Shown: positions 35,166 through 44,156 of the stretch, piece after piece
How positions within the stretch are numbered: position 1 is the stretch's first letter
Layout: each line of letters starts with the position of its first letter
Source of the DNA: Alphaproteobacteria bacterium
GTDB lineage: Bacteria > Planctomycetota > Phycisphaerae > UBA1845
Reading direction: 5' to 3'
NCBI GenBank assembly: GCA_028285105.1
Contig: JANQQE010000021.1
Span: forward strand, 496,001-560,000
DNA length: 64,000 nt
The notes under the pieces: generated by a model
Databases searched by the model: none
What the model saw: only the letters and a program-made list of their open reading frames with translations
What the model was told of the DNA's origin: nothing
Translations under genes and position numbers: made by a program

Positions 35166-35438
35166 CTATTCCGTGAACGTTTCGGTGGGTACTGGTGTGT
35201 CGTCGTCCAGAGTGGCGATGACATAGATGCCACGCGCGACTACGGTGGCAAGTGCGCCGAGCAAAATGATGCCGACGATCATGCGCGACCACCCATGCGC
35301 CCCCATGCCGGTTGGTGATTGCGGGCTGACCTGCTGAAGCGGATCGGGTTCCGACCCTTGTGGTTGCGTGGGTTCCTGGGGATGTGTGGGCGGAGCGACC
35401 ATGTCGCGATTGTATGCGGTATCGGATCGGTTGGCCAA
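35166..35438 (-). CDS. Hypothetical small single-pass membrane protein
   Basis: 90 residues from a TTG start, or 78 from ATG 35402. The N-terminal half is rich in Pro and Gln and low in complexity; a single transmembrane helix (about residues 52-72, MIVGIILLGALATVVARG) is followed by an acidic tail. No clear ribosome site. It has a sensible membrane-protein composition and no better overlapping gene, but it could be spurious. 35439-35617 contains no recognised gene. Confidence 0.4.
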   Translation of the reverse strand: MANRSDTAYNRDMVAPPTHPQEPTQPQGSEPDPLQQVSPQSPTGMGAHGWSRMIVGIILLGALATVVARGIYVIATLDDDTPVPTETFTE

Positions 35439-35617
35439 GTTTGACCCATTTGCAGGTCAGGTCCAGGAATATCAACGTTGTCGAATCCCAACCTGCGTGG
35501 GGTGATAACCGATCTGGATTAGTTGGTGCGTTCTTGGTTCCGCATTCCCGCAAAGCCGACACTTATATTAAGAATGTATAGGCCCCTTGCGGGTCTGGTA
35601 CGTGTGGAGGACGCGGC

Positions 35618-37342
35618 TTGGCGGCTGCCCGTATGTTTGCACTCTGGTGGAATCTCAGGCGTATTCGATCTTCCGAGACATCGGTGCGCGCGAAGGGAAT
35701 TGCCCGCCTGCAACAAATCGATAATCACCAGGCTGTCATTCCCATCGCCGACCTTCTCAAGGATGAAGATCGCAGCATTCGCATATTGGCTTCTCAAGCC
35801 TTGGGGAAGTTCGAGGATCGGCGGGCTGTTGAACCTTTGATCGCAGCCCTCTTTGAAGAGAAATTCTGGGACGTGCGCGACGAGATCGTCGAAGCGCTGC
35901 GCATGATTGGCGATCCGGCGGCAGTCAACGAGTTTATCTTGTTACTGGAAAACGATAAGGACGATCTGAGTCTGAAGCAGTTTACGGCGTGGGCGCTGAA
36001 AAAGTTCGGTTGGGAACAACTCTCGGGCGAGCAGCAAGCTTCGGTGTGCATCCTTCGTGACGAATGGGAGGGCGTCGTTCCGCTTGGCGGTGCTGCGGTC
36101 AAACCTTTGGTCAATGCGGTACGCAATGGAACGCAGCACGTTCGGCGGATCGCGGCAGAGTCGTTGGGCAAGATAGGCGATCCGGCGGCGATCTCGGCGC
36201 TGTCGCAGCTTCTCGATGACGACGATGCCGGCGTTCGACGAGCCAGTGCAGCGATCATGGAGCAGGTAGCGAAAGACCGAAACGACGAACAACTCCAAGC
36301 CAAGGCGCTGATTGCCCAGGAAAAGTGGGCAGCGATTGCAACCATCGGTCCCGGTGCGTTCGATATGGTCTTTGAGGCGAGCAAGTCGCGCGAACCGGCG
36401 GTTCGGTTTCAAGCGATTCGGGCGTTGGGTTCGATCTCAGGCTCGCGAGCGATCGGCGCGCTGACGCAATACCTGCGTGACAGCGATGTCTATACTCGCC
36501 GGGCTGCGGCAGAAGGTTTTGAACGGGCGAAGGAACCGAAGTCCGCATCTGTGTTGGTGGGTGTTTTGAAAGATGAGGATTCTGAGGTTCGACACTCAGC
36601 CGCTCGAGCGCTCAAGAAAATCGAATGGAAACCGGTCAACCGCGAGCAGCATGTGGCGCTGGCGGTGGCGGCGGGCGATTGGATGGAGGCTGCAAAGCTA
36701 GGTCAGCCGGCAGTGGCACCGCTCATCAAAGCGTTCGAAGATGCGACCCACCGTACGAAAGTCATGGGCGCTCTGGTCGAACTCGGTGAACCGGCTGTCG
36801 ATCCATTAATCGAACTTTCGCAAGCCCAAGACAATTCGCCGGCAGCGTCATCGCTTCGACTCGGCGTTGTCGAAACACTCGGAAAAATCGGGCATCGGAA
36901 AGCCATCCCCGCGCTTGAGAAGATCATGTCGGATCCGGAGTTGGCGATTCGCAGAGGAGCTGTCGATGCGCTTCGGAGTTTGGGCTGGGTTGCGACAACC
37001 GCCCTCGCACAAGCCGATGTGGCTATTGCGATAGAAGATTGGAACAAGCTCTTGGACATCGGCGCGCCGGCGCTGCCGCGTTTGATGAATCTGCTTCAGG
37101 ATGATTTGCGCGCCGGTCAGATGTGCCTTGTCATCGAAAAACTGCTTTCCAGCGATGAGGCCAAGAATGTCTCGCCCGATCATTTGCACGCCCTGGCTGG
37201 GATGGTCACGTCGCCAACCCGGGCTGGTGGGATTCAGGGCCGCCACGCTGCCGGTGGAAAGAAGCTTAACTCAACCGTGGCCAAGCGGCGACTCTCGCAA
37301 CTGGCGCGGTCTGAACTGAAGCGGCGAAACGTTCCCGTATAG
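35618..37342 (+). CDS. HEAT-repeat protein
   Basis: 574 residues from TTG 35618, which has GGAGG 6 bases upstream; an ATG at 35633 is an alternative. Repeating units about 31 residues long (such as AVEPLIAALFEEKFWDVRDE, SLGKIGDPAAISALSQLLDD, RFQAIRALGSISGSRAIGAL, VETLGKIGHRKAIPALEKIM) mark a HEAT/PBS-lyase-like alpha solenoid. Such proteins usually act as scaffolds or in bilin-lyase-like folds. The last 60 residues leave the repeat and are basic. No enzymatic motif; function unknown. Confidence 0.85.
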   Translation: MAAARMFALWWNLRRIRSSETSVRAKGIARLQQIDNHQAVIPIADLLKDEDRSIRILASQALGKFEDRRAVEPLIAALFEEKFWDVRDEIVEALRMIGDPAAVNEFILLLENDKDDLSLKQFTAWALKKFGWEQLSGEQQASVCILRDEWEGVVPLGGAAVKPLVNAVRNGTQHVRRIAAESLGKIGDPAAISALSQLLDDDDAGVRRASAAIMEQVAKDRNDEQLQAKALIAQEKWAAIATIGPGAFDMVFEASKSREPAVRFQAIRALGSISGSRAIGALTQYLRDSDVYTRRAAAEGFERAKEPKSASVLVGVLKDEDSEVRHSAARALKKIEWKPVNREQHVALAVAAGDWMEAAKLGQPAVAPLIKAFEDATHRTKVMGALVELGEPAVDPLIELSQAQDNSPAASSLRLGVVETLGKIGHRKAIPALEKIMSDPELAIRRGAVDALRSLGWVATTALAQADVAIAIEDWNKLLDIGAPALPRLMNLLQDDLRAGQMCLVIEKLLSSDEAKNVSPDHLHALAGMVTSPTRAGGIQGRHAAGGKKLNSTVAKRRLSQLARSELKRRNVPV

Positions 37343-37561
37343 TCGCTTCTCGATTGCTGTTCCCTCATTTCTCGCGTTGAAATTCAAAACGGTTTTGCAG
37401 CCTACAGTGCCATTGCAAGTGGCGGTGGATATTCCCGCAGGCGTATTTGCAAATGGCTCCGCAGGGGCGATACTAGCCGTTCGTCCCCAGCCGCCATCGC
37501 GCGGGTGAGGCATGTTTCATTCAGCACCGAAGGCCAAACTTCTAATCGGGAATCAGGCGTT
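37343..37561. other. Intergenic region before sucD
   Basis: About 220 bases without a recognisable gene. No consensus promoter or strong terminator was seen. The sucD frame extends to 37505, but the family start is 37562. Confidence 0.35.
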
Positions 37562-38446
37562 ATGAGCATTCTAGTCGATCAGGATACGAAGGTAATCTGC
37601 CAGGGAATCACGGGCCAAGCTGGTGCGTTTCATACGGCTCAGTGCATTGAATACGGCGCGAAGTTCGTCGGCGGAACGTCACCGGGCAAGGGCGGTACAA
37701 AGTCGGAGCATGGCCTGCCCGTGTTCAACACCGTGGCGGAGGCGGTCGCTGTGACGGGTGCGGACGTGTCGATGATTTTCGTCCCGCCGCCATTTGCAGC
37801 TGACGCGACGATGGAAGCAGCCGACGCGGGCATTCGGTTGGTCGTGGTAATTACCGAAGGCATTCCAGCCCTCGACATGGTCAAAGCCCGCAAGTACCTC
37901 GACGATCGCGATGTGATGATGATCGGTCCGAATTGCCCCGGTGTGATCACGCCTGGCGAATGCAAGATCGGTATCATGCCGGGTTACATTCATACGCCAC
38001 CGAAGACCGGAAATAAGAACGTCGGGATCATTTCGCGAAGCGGTACGCTGACCTACGAAGCTGTCTGGCAGTGCAGCTCGCGCGGTATCTCGCAGACGAC
38101 TTGCGTTGGCATTGGCGGCGATCCGGTGAAGGGATTGAACTTCATTGAACTGCTTTCGATGTTCGAAGAAGACGCCGACACGCATGGCATGATCATGATT
38201 GGCGAGATCGGCGGGACCGATGAAGAGCAAGCGGCTGACTTCGTGAAGGCGAATATCAAGAAACCGGTGGCTGGCTTCATTGCGGGTCGTACGGCCCCTC
38301 CCGGTAAGCGGATGGGGCATGCGGGTGCGATCATCAGTGGAGGCGAAGGAACGGCTGACGGTAAAATCGACGCGATGAAGGCTGCGGGTATTTCGGTTGC
38401 GGAATCGCCAGCCCAAATCGGCGAAGCGATCGCTGCAAAGCTCTAG
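37562..38446 (+). CDS. sucD: Succinate-CoA ligase subunit alpha
   Basis: TCA-cycle enzyme forming succinate and ATP/GTP from succinyl-CoA. The N-terminus [18 protein letters not shown] begins the CoA-binding Rossmann fold; [19 protein letters not shown] is the usual ligase segment, and the phosphohistidine is His253 in [15 protein letters not shown]. About 294 residues, normal. ATG 37562 matches the family start. The beta subunit gene sucC is not next to it in this window, so the subunits are not clustered here. Confidence 0.95.
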   Translation: MSILVDQDTKVICQGITGQAGAFHTAQCIEYGAKFVGGTSPGKGGTKSEHGLPVFNTVAEAVAVTGADVSMIFVPPPFAADATMEAADAGIRLVVVITEGIPALDMVKARKYLDDRDVMMIGPNCPGVITPGECKIGIMPGYIHTPPKTGNKNVGIISRSGTLTYEAVWQCSSRGISQTTCVGIGGDPVKGLNFIELLSMFEEDADTHGMIMIGEIGGTDEEQAADFVKANIKKPVAGFIAGRTAPPGKRMGHAGAIISGGEGTADGKIDAMKAAGISVAESPAQIGEAIAAKL

Positions 38447-38464
38447 CTCATTAAGGTGCTTGGA

Positions 38465-39217
38465 ATGACACGAATGCCAAGAATTGCATCCATTTTGACG
38501 AAGGCGTGTTTGATCGGGGCTGCTGCTTTGGTTGGCTGTAAGAAGGAAGAGGTTTCTCCGCCGGAGGTTCCACCACTTCCGCCATTGGCAGACTCGACGC
38601 CTTCGACATCTGCGTCGCAGGGCAGATCAGCGAAAGCTCCACCGCTCGCTCCGGGGCAGAACCAAATGCCGCCTGGGCATCCTGAAGTTGGTATGTCAAT
38701 GCCCAAGGTGGAAGCTGGCGATGTCGAGCTTGAAAAACCGGTCGAAAGTTCTGCCGGTATCAAATTCACCACACCCAAAGGTTGGCAAGCGGTGAAGCCA
38801 GCAGCGCCCTCGAATTCTGCGTTTGCAGTGGCTGGTCCGGTTGCGGTGTTCAAGCTTGAAAAGGTCAATGAAAAATCGAGCGATGCGATTGTGCGGCTGA
38901 CACATTTTCCAGGGATGAAGGACATTCCGGTTCAGGCGCAATTGGATCGATGGTATGGGATGGTCAGTCAGCCCGATGGCGGTTCGACCAGGGATGCATC
39001 GAACCTAGAATCGTGGGAAGCGAACGGTGTGAAGGTGACCGTTGCGGACATGACTGGAACCATGCCGGCTGAGCCTGGAACAGTGCGGATGATTGCGGCT
39101 GCCATCGAGCACGCCAACGGGCCGCACTTTTTGAAAGCGGTCGGACCAGCAGACACGATGGAGCGCTGGGCAAATTCAGTGATGGAATACCTCAAATCGG
39201 CAACGGTTGAAGAGTAG
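38465..39217 (+). CDS. Lipoprotein of unknown function
   Basis: About 250 residues. A lipobox (LIGAAALVGC at about residue 25) is followed by a proline-rich linker and then a soluble domain with GIKFTTPKGWQAVKP. That type of opening is seen in many planctomycete lipoproteins with a beta-sandwich-like domain. ATG 38465 is preferred, with AAGGTG 6 bases upstream. It lies 18 bases after sucD, but a functional link is unlikely. No catalytic motif. Confidence 0.65.
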   Translation: MTRMPRIASILTKACLIGAAALVGCKKEEVSPPEVPPLPPLADSTPSTSASQGRSAKAPPLAPGQNQMPPGHPEVGMSMPKVEAGDVELEKPVESSAGIKFTTPKGWQAVKPAAPSNSAFAVAGPVAVFKLEKVNEKSSDAIVRLTHFPGMKDIPVQAQLDRWYGMVSQPDGGSTRDASNLESWEANGVKVTVADMTGTMPAEPGTVRMIAAAIEHANGPHFLKAVGPADTMERWANSVMEYLKSATVEE

Positions 39218-39227
39218 TGTGAGACTC

Positions 39228-39644
39228 ATGCAATATTGGCTTTTCAAAACGGAACCGAACGATTACTCGTACGACGATCTTGTGCGGGATAAGAAAACGG
39301 TTTGGGATGGCGTCGGTAATAACACGGCGCTGATGCACCTTCGCAATGTCAAGAAAGGCGACAACGTTTTCATTTATCACACCGGTAAGGACAAGCACAT
39401 TGCGGGTGTGGCGACGGTGACGCGCGGGACTTATCCCGATCCGGAACTGGATGACGAGAAACGTGTCGTCGTGGACGTTAAGGCGGTCAAGGCGCTTTCG
39501 ACGCCCGTAACGTTGACACAAGTTAAAGCCGACCCGACGTTCGCCAAGTTCTCGTTGGTTACCATCTCGCGTCTTTCTGCCATGCCGGTGACGCCCGCGT
39601 GGTGGAAAAAGCTTTGCAAAATGGGCGGTATCGCGGCACCTTGA
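39228..39644 (+). CDS. EVE domain protein
   Basis: About 138 residues from ATG 39228. MQYWLFKTEPNDYSYDDL is the diagnostic N-terminus of EVE-domain proteins, and WDGVGNNTALMHLRNVKKGD and FIYHTGKDKHIAGVA complete the PUA-like fold. EVE domains bind modified bases in RNA or DNA. It lies 10 bases after the lipoprotein gene. Confidence 0.92.
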   Translation: MQYWLFKTEPNDYSYDDLVRDKKTVWDGVGNNTALMHLRNVKKGDNVFIYHTGKDKHIAGVATVTRGTYPDPELDDEKRVVVDVKAVKALSTPVTLTQVKADPTFAKFSLVTISRLSAMPVTPAWWKKLCKMGGIAAP

Positions 39645-39706
39645 GCCGTATGATACCAACGCCAGCCCATGCAGAGTCTTTGTTAGTGTCTTTGTCAGGC
39701 AATCCA

Positions 39707-40402
39707 ATGTATCGCCGAAACGAATACCAGAATTGTGCCATCGCTCGGTTCGAAGCAATGCTTCGAATGGGTCTAATTGGAATGTTTGCATTGACTTCCT
39801 TCGTGATGTTCGGCGGATGTTTCGATGCGCCGGGCACGATCATTCAGCTTCAGCAGGAAATCGATCAGCACAAACTCGATCTTGAAGAGTGCGAGCAAGC
39901 AAAGTTCGAAAGTGAAACGCGCGCCAACGAATTGGAAGCGCGCCTCGATAATCAGCCGCGGTTGTCCAGCGTCGATCTAGACGATTTGTTTGTCGTCGAT
40001 GAGGTCAGGATTCCAAGTCGAAGTGGCGGTATCGATTTAGATGGCACGCCCGGTGACGATGGGATTGTCATTTATATTCAACCAGTCGACGCGGCTGGCG
40101 ATGTCATCAAAGCCGCTGGAGCGATTACCGTTCAACTCACCGACTTGACGGATGTGGGCACTCCAAGGACGATCGCGACCCGGGAGTACACCGATCCGGA
40201 TGAGATCAAGAAAAGTTGGTACGGGGGCTTTTTGACGAATCACTATTCATTCAAGATTCCGTTTCCCGAATCGGTCGGACGGGTTCCGGCAGAAATGCAC
40301 GTTCGCGTGCTGTTTCTCGATTGGCTGACAGGCCGGGAGTTTACGGCATCCACCACCGTGAAGGTGCAATCCGCCGCGAACACGTCGAACGCTCCGGGTT
40401 GA
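39707..40402 (+). CDS. Lipoprotein with coiled-coil segment
   Basis: About 231 residues from ATG 39707; an ATG at 39758 also gives a good lipoprotein signal. The hydrophobic stretch ends FVMFGGC, a lipobox. Residues after it form a heptad coiled coil (QEIDQHKLDLEECEQAKFES and on). The C-terminal part is a soluble beta-rich region with VIYIQPVDAAGDVIKAAG and RVLFLDWLTGREF. Function unknown; probably a periplasmic or outer-membrane anchored structural protein. Confidence 0.6.
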   Translation: MYRRNEYQNCAIARFEAMLRMGLIGMFALTSFVMFGGCFDAPGTIIQLQQEIDQHKLDLEECEQAKFESETRANELEARLDNQPRLSSVDLDDLFVVDEVRIPSRSGGIDLDGTPGDDGIVIYIQPVDAAGDVIKAAGAITVQLTDLTDVGTPRTIATREYTDPDEIKKSWYGGFLTNHYSFKIPFPESVGRVPAEMHVRVLFLDWLTGREFTASTTVKVQSAANTSNAPG

Positions 40403-40430
40403 AACCTCGTTTATCTAGCCAGTGCGATGA

Positions 40431-40976
40431 CTACGCCTTTGGTGGCGCCTGGGCTTCGGTTGGCGGAGCGATGACACTTCCCGTTGACTTGCACGTTCGC
40501 AATTCGTCATTCGACCAGAATTCTTCCATGATCTTTTTCAGATCTTCGGCGATGTTTTCCAGTTTGAATTCGGCTTCGTGGACGAGTTCGTTGGTGTCAT
40601 CCGAGTACCACTGGAGTTTGTCGATCATGCCTTCGGCGCGGGTCATTTCAACGACGACGCCAACGGTGTTTGCCGGTCGCCTCGGACTGTGTGGTACCTT
40701 GGGAGGAAGCAGATAGATTTCGCCTTCACGGATGATGACCTCTTCGGGCTTGTTCGTTTCCGGGTTGATGATGCCGAGGATGATGTCCCCTTCGATCTGG
40801 TAGAAGAACTCGGACGTTTCATTGACGTGGTAGTCTTTCCGCGCGTTGGGTCCACCCACCACCATGATGATGAAGTCTTCGTTTTGCCAGACGCACTTGT
40901 TTCCCACGGGCGGTTTGAGAAGGTGGCGATTTTCTTCGACCCATTGCTTTAGGTTCAGCGGATTGACGAGTCCCAT
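40431..40976 (-). CDS. nbaC: 3-hydroxyanthranilate 3,4-dioxygenase lacking the rubredoxin-like site
   Basis: Cupin dioxygenase that opens the ring of 3-hydroxyanthranilate in tryptophan/kynurenine breakdown and quinolinate synthesis. Iron ligands are His50, Glu56 and His96, with the substrate arginines Arg46 and Arg99; numbering is close to the Cupriavidus enzyme. In that bacterial enzyme Cys125, Cys128, Cys162 and Cys165 hold a second iron. Here the equivalents read Ser125, Thr128, Cys162 and Thr165, so that site is lost. 181 residues, normal length. No other kynurenine-pathway genes are visible nearby. Confidence 0.9.
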   Translation of the reverse strand: MGLVNPLNLKQWVEENRHLLKPPVGNKCVWQNEDFIIMVVGGPNARKDYHVNETSEFFYQIEGDIILGIINPETNKPEEVIIREGEIYLLPPKVPHSPRRPANTVGVVVEMTRAEGMIDKLQWYSDDTNELVHEAEFKLENIAEDLKKIMEEFWSNDELRTCKSTGSVIAPPTEAQAPPKA

Positions 40977-41189
40977 GAGCGATCCTCCTGTTTCGTGGAA
41001 TTCTTCTGCGATGCTAGCTTATCGTCTGTTCTCTTGGCCGATCGATGGCAGCAAAGATCGAATCTAGCCATCCAAACCAATGGCGTCAAATATACGGACA
41101 CATGGGGTTGGCTGCCTGCCAGCACTGTCATTTTGTCAGAGTGCGCCATCCGTAACCCCTGTTTTTTTGCCATGAACGCCGATTTCTGA

Positions 41190-41206
41190 CTGGCATGTCT
41201 CTTGCA
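41190..41206 (+). promoter_or_regulatory. Sigma-54-type promoter before hsp20
   Basis: CTGGCATGTCTCTTGCA has GG at -24 and GC at -12 with exactly 10 bases between, and matches the consensus TGGCACG-N4-TTGCW at all but one base. It lies about 130 bases before the Hsp20 start at 41337. Confidence 0.65.
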
Positions 41207-41220
41207 TCAATTCTGGCAGA

Positions 41221-41236
41221 GCCCGAAGGTTCGGGC
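41221..41236 (+). promoter_or_regulatory. Hairpin at the likely 5' end of the hsp20 mRNA
   Basis: GCCCGAA-GG-TTCGGGC is a perfect 7-bp stem just downstream of the predicted sigma-54 start point. The same two arms, with a different loop, occur at 25709-25725. It may protect or regulate the leader, or it may be one of the dispersed palindromes. Confidence 0.45.
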
Positions 41237-41336
41237 AGACAAGTACAAAATTCGCTGGCGGCGGTGGAGTCGTCGGCGGGATGGCATGAAACGCAATGAG
41301 AAGAAAGACGCAAAGAGAAGAAAGAGAGGCGCAGTG

Positions 41337-41789
41337 ATGTTGACTCGCAGAATGATTGGAATCGATCCGTTGTCCTCGATCCGAGACAGCGTGGACCGCG
41401 CCTTCGGCGGTTTGATCGACGGTGGGGCTGAGGGTGTACAGCGTTTGGGTCTAGGCGCTCGTGGACTTGGCGCACTCGACGTTTGGGAAAATGCCGACAA
41501 GCTCTTTGTCGAGGTTGACGTTCCTGGATTGGAACTGAATCAGATTGAAGTCACCGTCGAGGACAACACGTTGACGGTGGCTGGCAAACGGCCGGCAGTC
41601 GAGTTGGAGAATGTTGTTCGATATTGCAACGAACGCGGATCCAGTGAGTTCCGTCGCGTCATTCAACTGCCGACCGAGACTGATTCGGACCGCGTCGATG
41701 CAACGCTGAAGAACGGCGTCTTGACGATAACGCTACCCAAAGCAGAAGCCGTCAAGCCGAAACGCATCGAGGTTAAGGGCATTGAGTAA
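41337..41789 (+). CDS. Small heat-shock protein (Hsp20/alpha-crystallin)
   Basis: 150 residues from ATG 41337 with GAGAGGC upstream. The alpha-crystallin domain runs from about residue 42 (LDVWENADKLFVEVDVPGLE) through VEDNTLTVAGKRP to the characteristic C-terminal ATLKNGVLTITLPKAE. The frame extends upstream (ATG 41286), but that extension is basic, low in complexity and has a worse ribosome site. ATP-independent holdase expected to bind unfolding proteins. A sigma-54 promoter upstream suggests stress- or nitrogen-type activation through an enhancer-binding protein not seen in the window. Confidence 0.9.
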   Translation: MLTRRMIGIDPLSSIRDSVDRAFGGLIDGGAEGVQRLGLGARGLGALDVWENADKLFVEVDVPGLELNQIEVTVEDNTLTVAGKRPAVELENVVRYCNERGSSEFRRVIQLPTETDSDRVDATLKNGVLTITLPKAEAVKPKRIEVKGIE

Positions 41790-41834
41790 GCGGTTGTTTC
41801 GGCTTACGAAGGTTGACAGGGTCACGGCAAAATG

Positions 41835-41867
41835 GGACCGCCAATCGCTCAGCGCGGTTGGCGGTCC
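41835..41867. terminator. Strong hairpin between convergent hsp20 and a secreted-protein gene
   Basis: GGACCGCCAA at 41835-41844 pairs perfectly with TTGGCGGTCC at 41858-41867 around a 13-base loop that has its own CGC/GCG stem. It lies between the hsp20 stop (41789) and the end of the minus-strand gene (41933), which fits a bidirectional terminator, though there is no long T-tract. Confidence 0.55.
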
Positions 41868-41932
41868 ATGTGTTTGGTGAGGGTCACGCTCGCGATCTTC
41901 GCAAGTTGGCAGGGCGTGCTGGCGATCGTCTG

Positions 41933-43327
41933 CTACGGTCCGGCGAGTGTGTCAGTGAGCGCAGAGAAATCGACGACATCGATATTGCTGTTGCAGTCGG
42001 TATCGAAGACGGCGCATGGGTCGGTGAACGTTGTTACCGTTGTGTCGAAGCATTCTTGAAATGCCGCAAAATCGACAAGATCGACCAACAGGTCGCAGTT
42101 AAAGTCAGTCATCCCACAAGGGTGCGAGGGGGCGGCGGCTAGCACGTGTATTGCATCCGGAGTACCGGGCTTGAACAGTCCAATTGCGATTTCGGTCGCA
42201 ACCGGCGGGGCATTGGCGATGAATCGGAAATTGTAGGCTGTTCCCCACCGCAGGGCATTGGCAAGCGGGTTGGTGGCGTGGTCCGTCGTTGCCCACTCCA
42301 GTTGGCATCCGTTTGAACCAATCACCCAATCGGTTGAGTCGAAGATTTCGTCACTGTGGTAGTCCACGTCGTGAAACCCGATGCTTGTGATATCAACGCC
42401 GGATGCGATCGGTACAGACAGCGATCCTACGGATCGATCGGACGTTTGGTTGTGCAATAGGTACTCATACGCCCAGCAATCGGTGCCACAGTTTGACACT
42501 TTCCAGGCCAGGTTGATTCGTCCGTCGTTGATGATGTCGATCGACGTCAATTGCACCTCCGGGTCGAGCGCTGGCCAAGCGTGGATCGCAGGCAGGCCTG
42601 CGGTTGTAACATCAACGAATCCCATAGCCCAACCACCGAGATTCGGGCCAGTCACCTCCGCTTCCCGATAAGCGATTGTGTTGGTGCTATTTCCAAATTG
42701 ACTATCGTCTGGAGATATGTACTGCCCTTCGCCGAAATACCTGGCCAAGGGATGCAGCGACGGGTCAACGTCGTCGGTTTGCACTTGCATGCGACGGGCC
42801 AATCCGCCAGTGTAACTGGGGCTGGTAAAGGGATATGGAAAGTCTCCGGTCGATGCATTGATTTCTGATCTTGGTCCCAGGCGAACCTGGTTGGCGTTGG
42901 TGAACGCTGCATAAGTATCCGTACAACCGACGCCGAGCGAGTCGCAATCGGTTGCGATGCAAGTGCTGCCATCGCACCCGTTATCATTGACGCCGCAGAA
43001 TCCGTGCTTTACCCAACTCATTCCGATCTGTTCAAAACGGTTGTTCTCGTAGCGATAGAGATTCTGTGCGATGACAGGGTGTCTATTACCGTCGGGCGAT
43101 TCGACATCGTCGATCCATGGTATGGGCACGTCTCCAATGTTGCAGGATGTTGTCGCAATGGCATAAGCCGAAATTCCATTCGTCTCGTTGTAGATCACGA
43201 TGAATGGCAGGTCACTTACAAGAATGTCCGGTCCGGAACCGATTGCAAAAGTCGTTGCGCAATGCATGCAAGCGATAACGCAACTTAAGGAAAGACCTGG
43301 CTTGTTGCCCAAAGCGCATTGTTTCAT
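41933..43327 (-). CDS. Secreted protein with C-terminal dockerin-like repeats
   Basis: 464 residues. An N-terminal hydrophobic stretch (roughly residues 10-30) is probably a signal peptide. The main body is Cys-rich (SCNIGDV, GFCGVNDNGCDGSTCIATDC) without a recognised enzymatic motif. The C-terminus contains two EF-hand-like calcium loops, DFNCDLLVDLVDFAAFQECF and DTDCNSNIDVVDFSALTDTL, a type common in planctomycete surface proteins. Function unknown. Confidence 0.65.
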   Translation of the reverse strand: MKQCALGNKPGLSLSCVIACMHCATTFAIGSGPDILVSDLPFIVIYNETNGISAYAIATTSCNIGDVPIPWIDDVESPDGNRHPVIAQNLYRYENNRFEQIGMSWVKHGFCGVNDNGCDGSTCIATDCDSLGVGCTDTYAAFTNANQVRLGPRSEINASTGDFPYPFTSPSYTGGLARRMQVQTDDVDPSLHPLARYFGEGQYISPDDSQFGNSTNTIAYREAEVTGPNLGGWAMGFVDVTTAGLPAIHAWPALDPEVQLTSIDIINDGRINLAWKVSNCGTDCWAYEYLLHNQTSDRSVGSLSVPIASGVDITSIGFHDVDYHSDEIFDSTDWVIGSNGCQLEWATTDHATNPLANALRWGTAYNFRFIANAPPVATEIAIGLFKPGTPDAIHVLAAAPSHPCGMTDFNCDLLVDLVDFAAFQECFDTTVTTFTDPCAVFDTDCNSNIDVVDFSALTDTLAGP

Positions 43328-43440
43328 TATTTATCGGTCCAAATCTCTGATGAGCGTTCATCGCAGGCGACCAACAGCGGTCACGCCAACTTGGCCTTTG
43401 CGCCTGTACCAAGTTTTTGGCATACCATCCCGGCATATCA

Positions 43441-43483
43441 AAAAAAGGCCGCTCCACCGCCTGAAGAGCGATGGAGCGGCTTT
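43441..43483 (-). terminator. Rho-independent terminator of the PEP-CTERM gene
   Basis: On the minus strand, GCCGCTCCA (43480-43472) pairs with TGGAGCGGC (43456-43448) across a 15-base loop and is followed by a run of T residues (complement of the A-run at 43441-43446). It lies 41 bases after the minus-strand stop at 43524. Confidence 0.85.
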
Positions 43484-43523
43484 ACATTACAACAAATTCC
43501 TGCTGTACCAGTCGTCGTTGCTA

Positions 43524-44156
43524 CTAGCGACGGCGACGGAGGACAGCGACGCCACCGAGGGCCAAGAGGGCTAGCGATGCCGGTTCGGGGGTGACTTGCA
43601 AGGTCACGGTGCTGTTGGCGCCAAAGAAGCCGTCAGCAGCGTCTGCAACGTCATCGTACGACTCGAAAATCTCGACCCGAACGAGTCCGTCCGGCAGCGG
43701 AATGTCGGCGATTGCCAAATCGGCAAACTTGATGACTCCACCACTTGTGGCTTGCTCGGGGGGGCCGACCTGCGTAGCAGTCATTGCACCGGTAACGACA
43801 CCGGGGTTGATTGCGCTGTCAGTGAACCCAATGTTGATTTCGCTCAACCAACTTGCGCCAATTCCGTTCAACTCGACATCCCAGCCAACGCCGTTCAGCG
43901 CTTCACCGGGAAGACCCGTGTCAAACAGGATTACTACGTTTGATGCGTCGCCCTGGAGATCCCAAGATTCCAATCCCGAAACGTCAATGTTGAACTGCTG
44001 GCCGACGTGATTCGGCGTTGAAACAACATCGAGCTCCGCGACTAAATCGCCGGTCAACTCATTGAGCACATAGGCACCATTTCCGAGAGTAGCATCGGCC
44101 AATGCTCCGGTGGCCGACAGCGCCAACGCAGCGCAGAACGTTAAAACCTTCTTCAT
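43524..44156 (-). CDS. PEP-CTERM exported protein
   Basis: 210 residues. A signal peptide (MKKVLTFCAALALSATGALA) leads to a beta-rich domain that ends in VTLQVTPEPASLALLALGG and RRRR, a clear PEP-CTERM signal. A GGAGGT site lies 7 bases upstream of ATG 44156. The domain resembles generic planctomycete PEP-CTERM surface proteins, with no catalytic motif. It is a single gene closed by an efficient terminator. The exosortase needed for processing is not in this window. Confidence 0.85.
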   Translation of the reverse strand: MKKVLTFCAALALSATGALADATLGNGAYVLNELTGDLVAELDVVSTPNHVGQQFNIDVSGLESWDLQGDASNVVILFDTGLPGEALNGVGWDVELNGIGASWLSEINIGFTDSAINPGVVTGAMTATQVGPPEQATSGGVIKFADLAIADIPLPDGLVRVEIFESYDDVADAADGFFGANSTVTLQVTPEPASLALLALGGVAVLRRRR

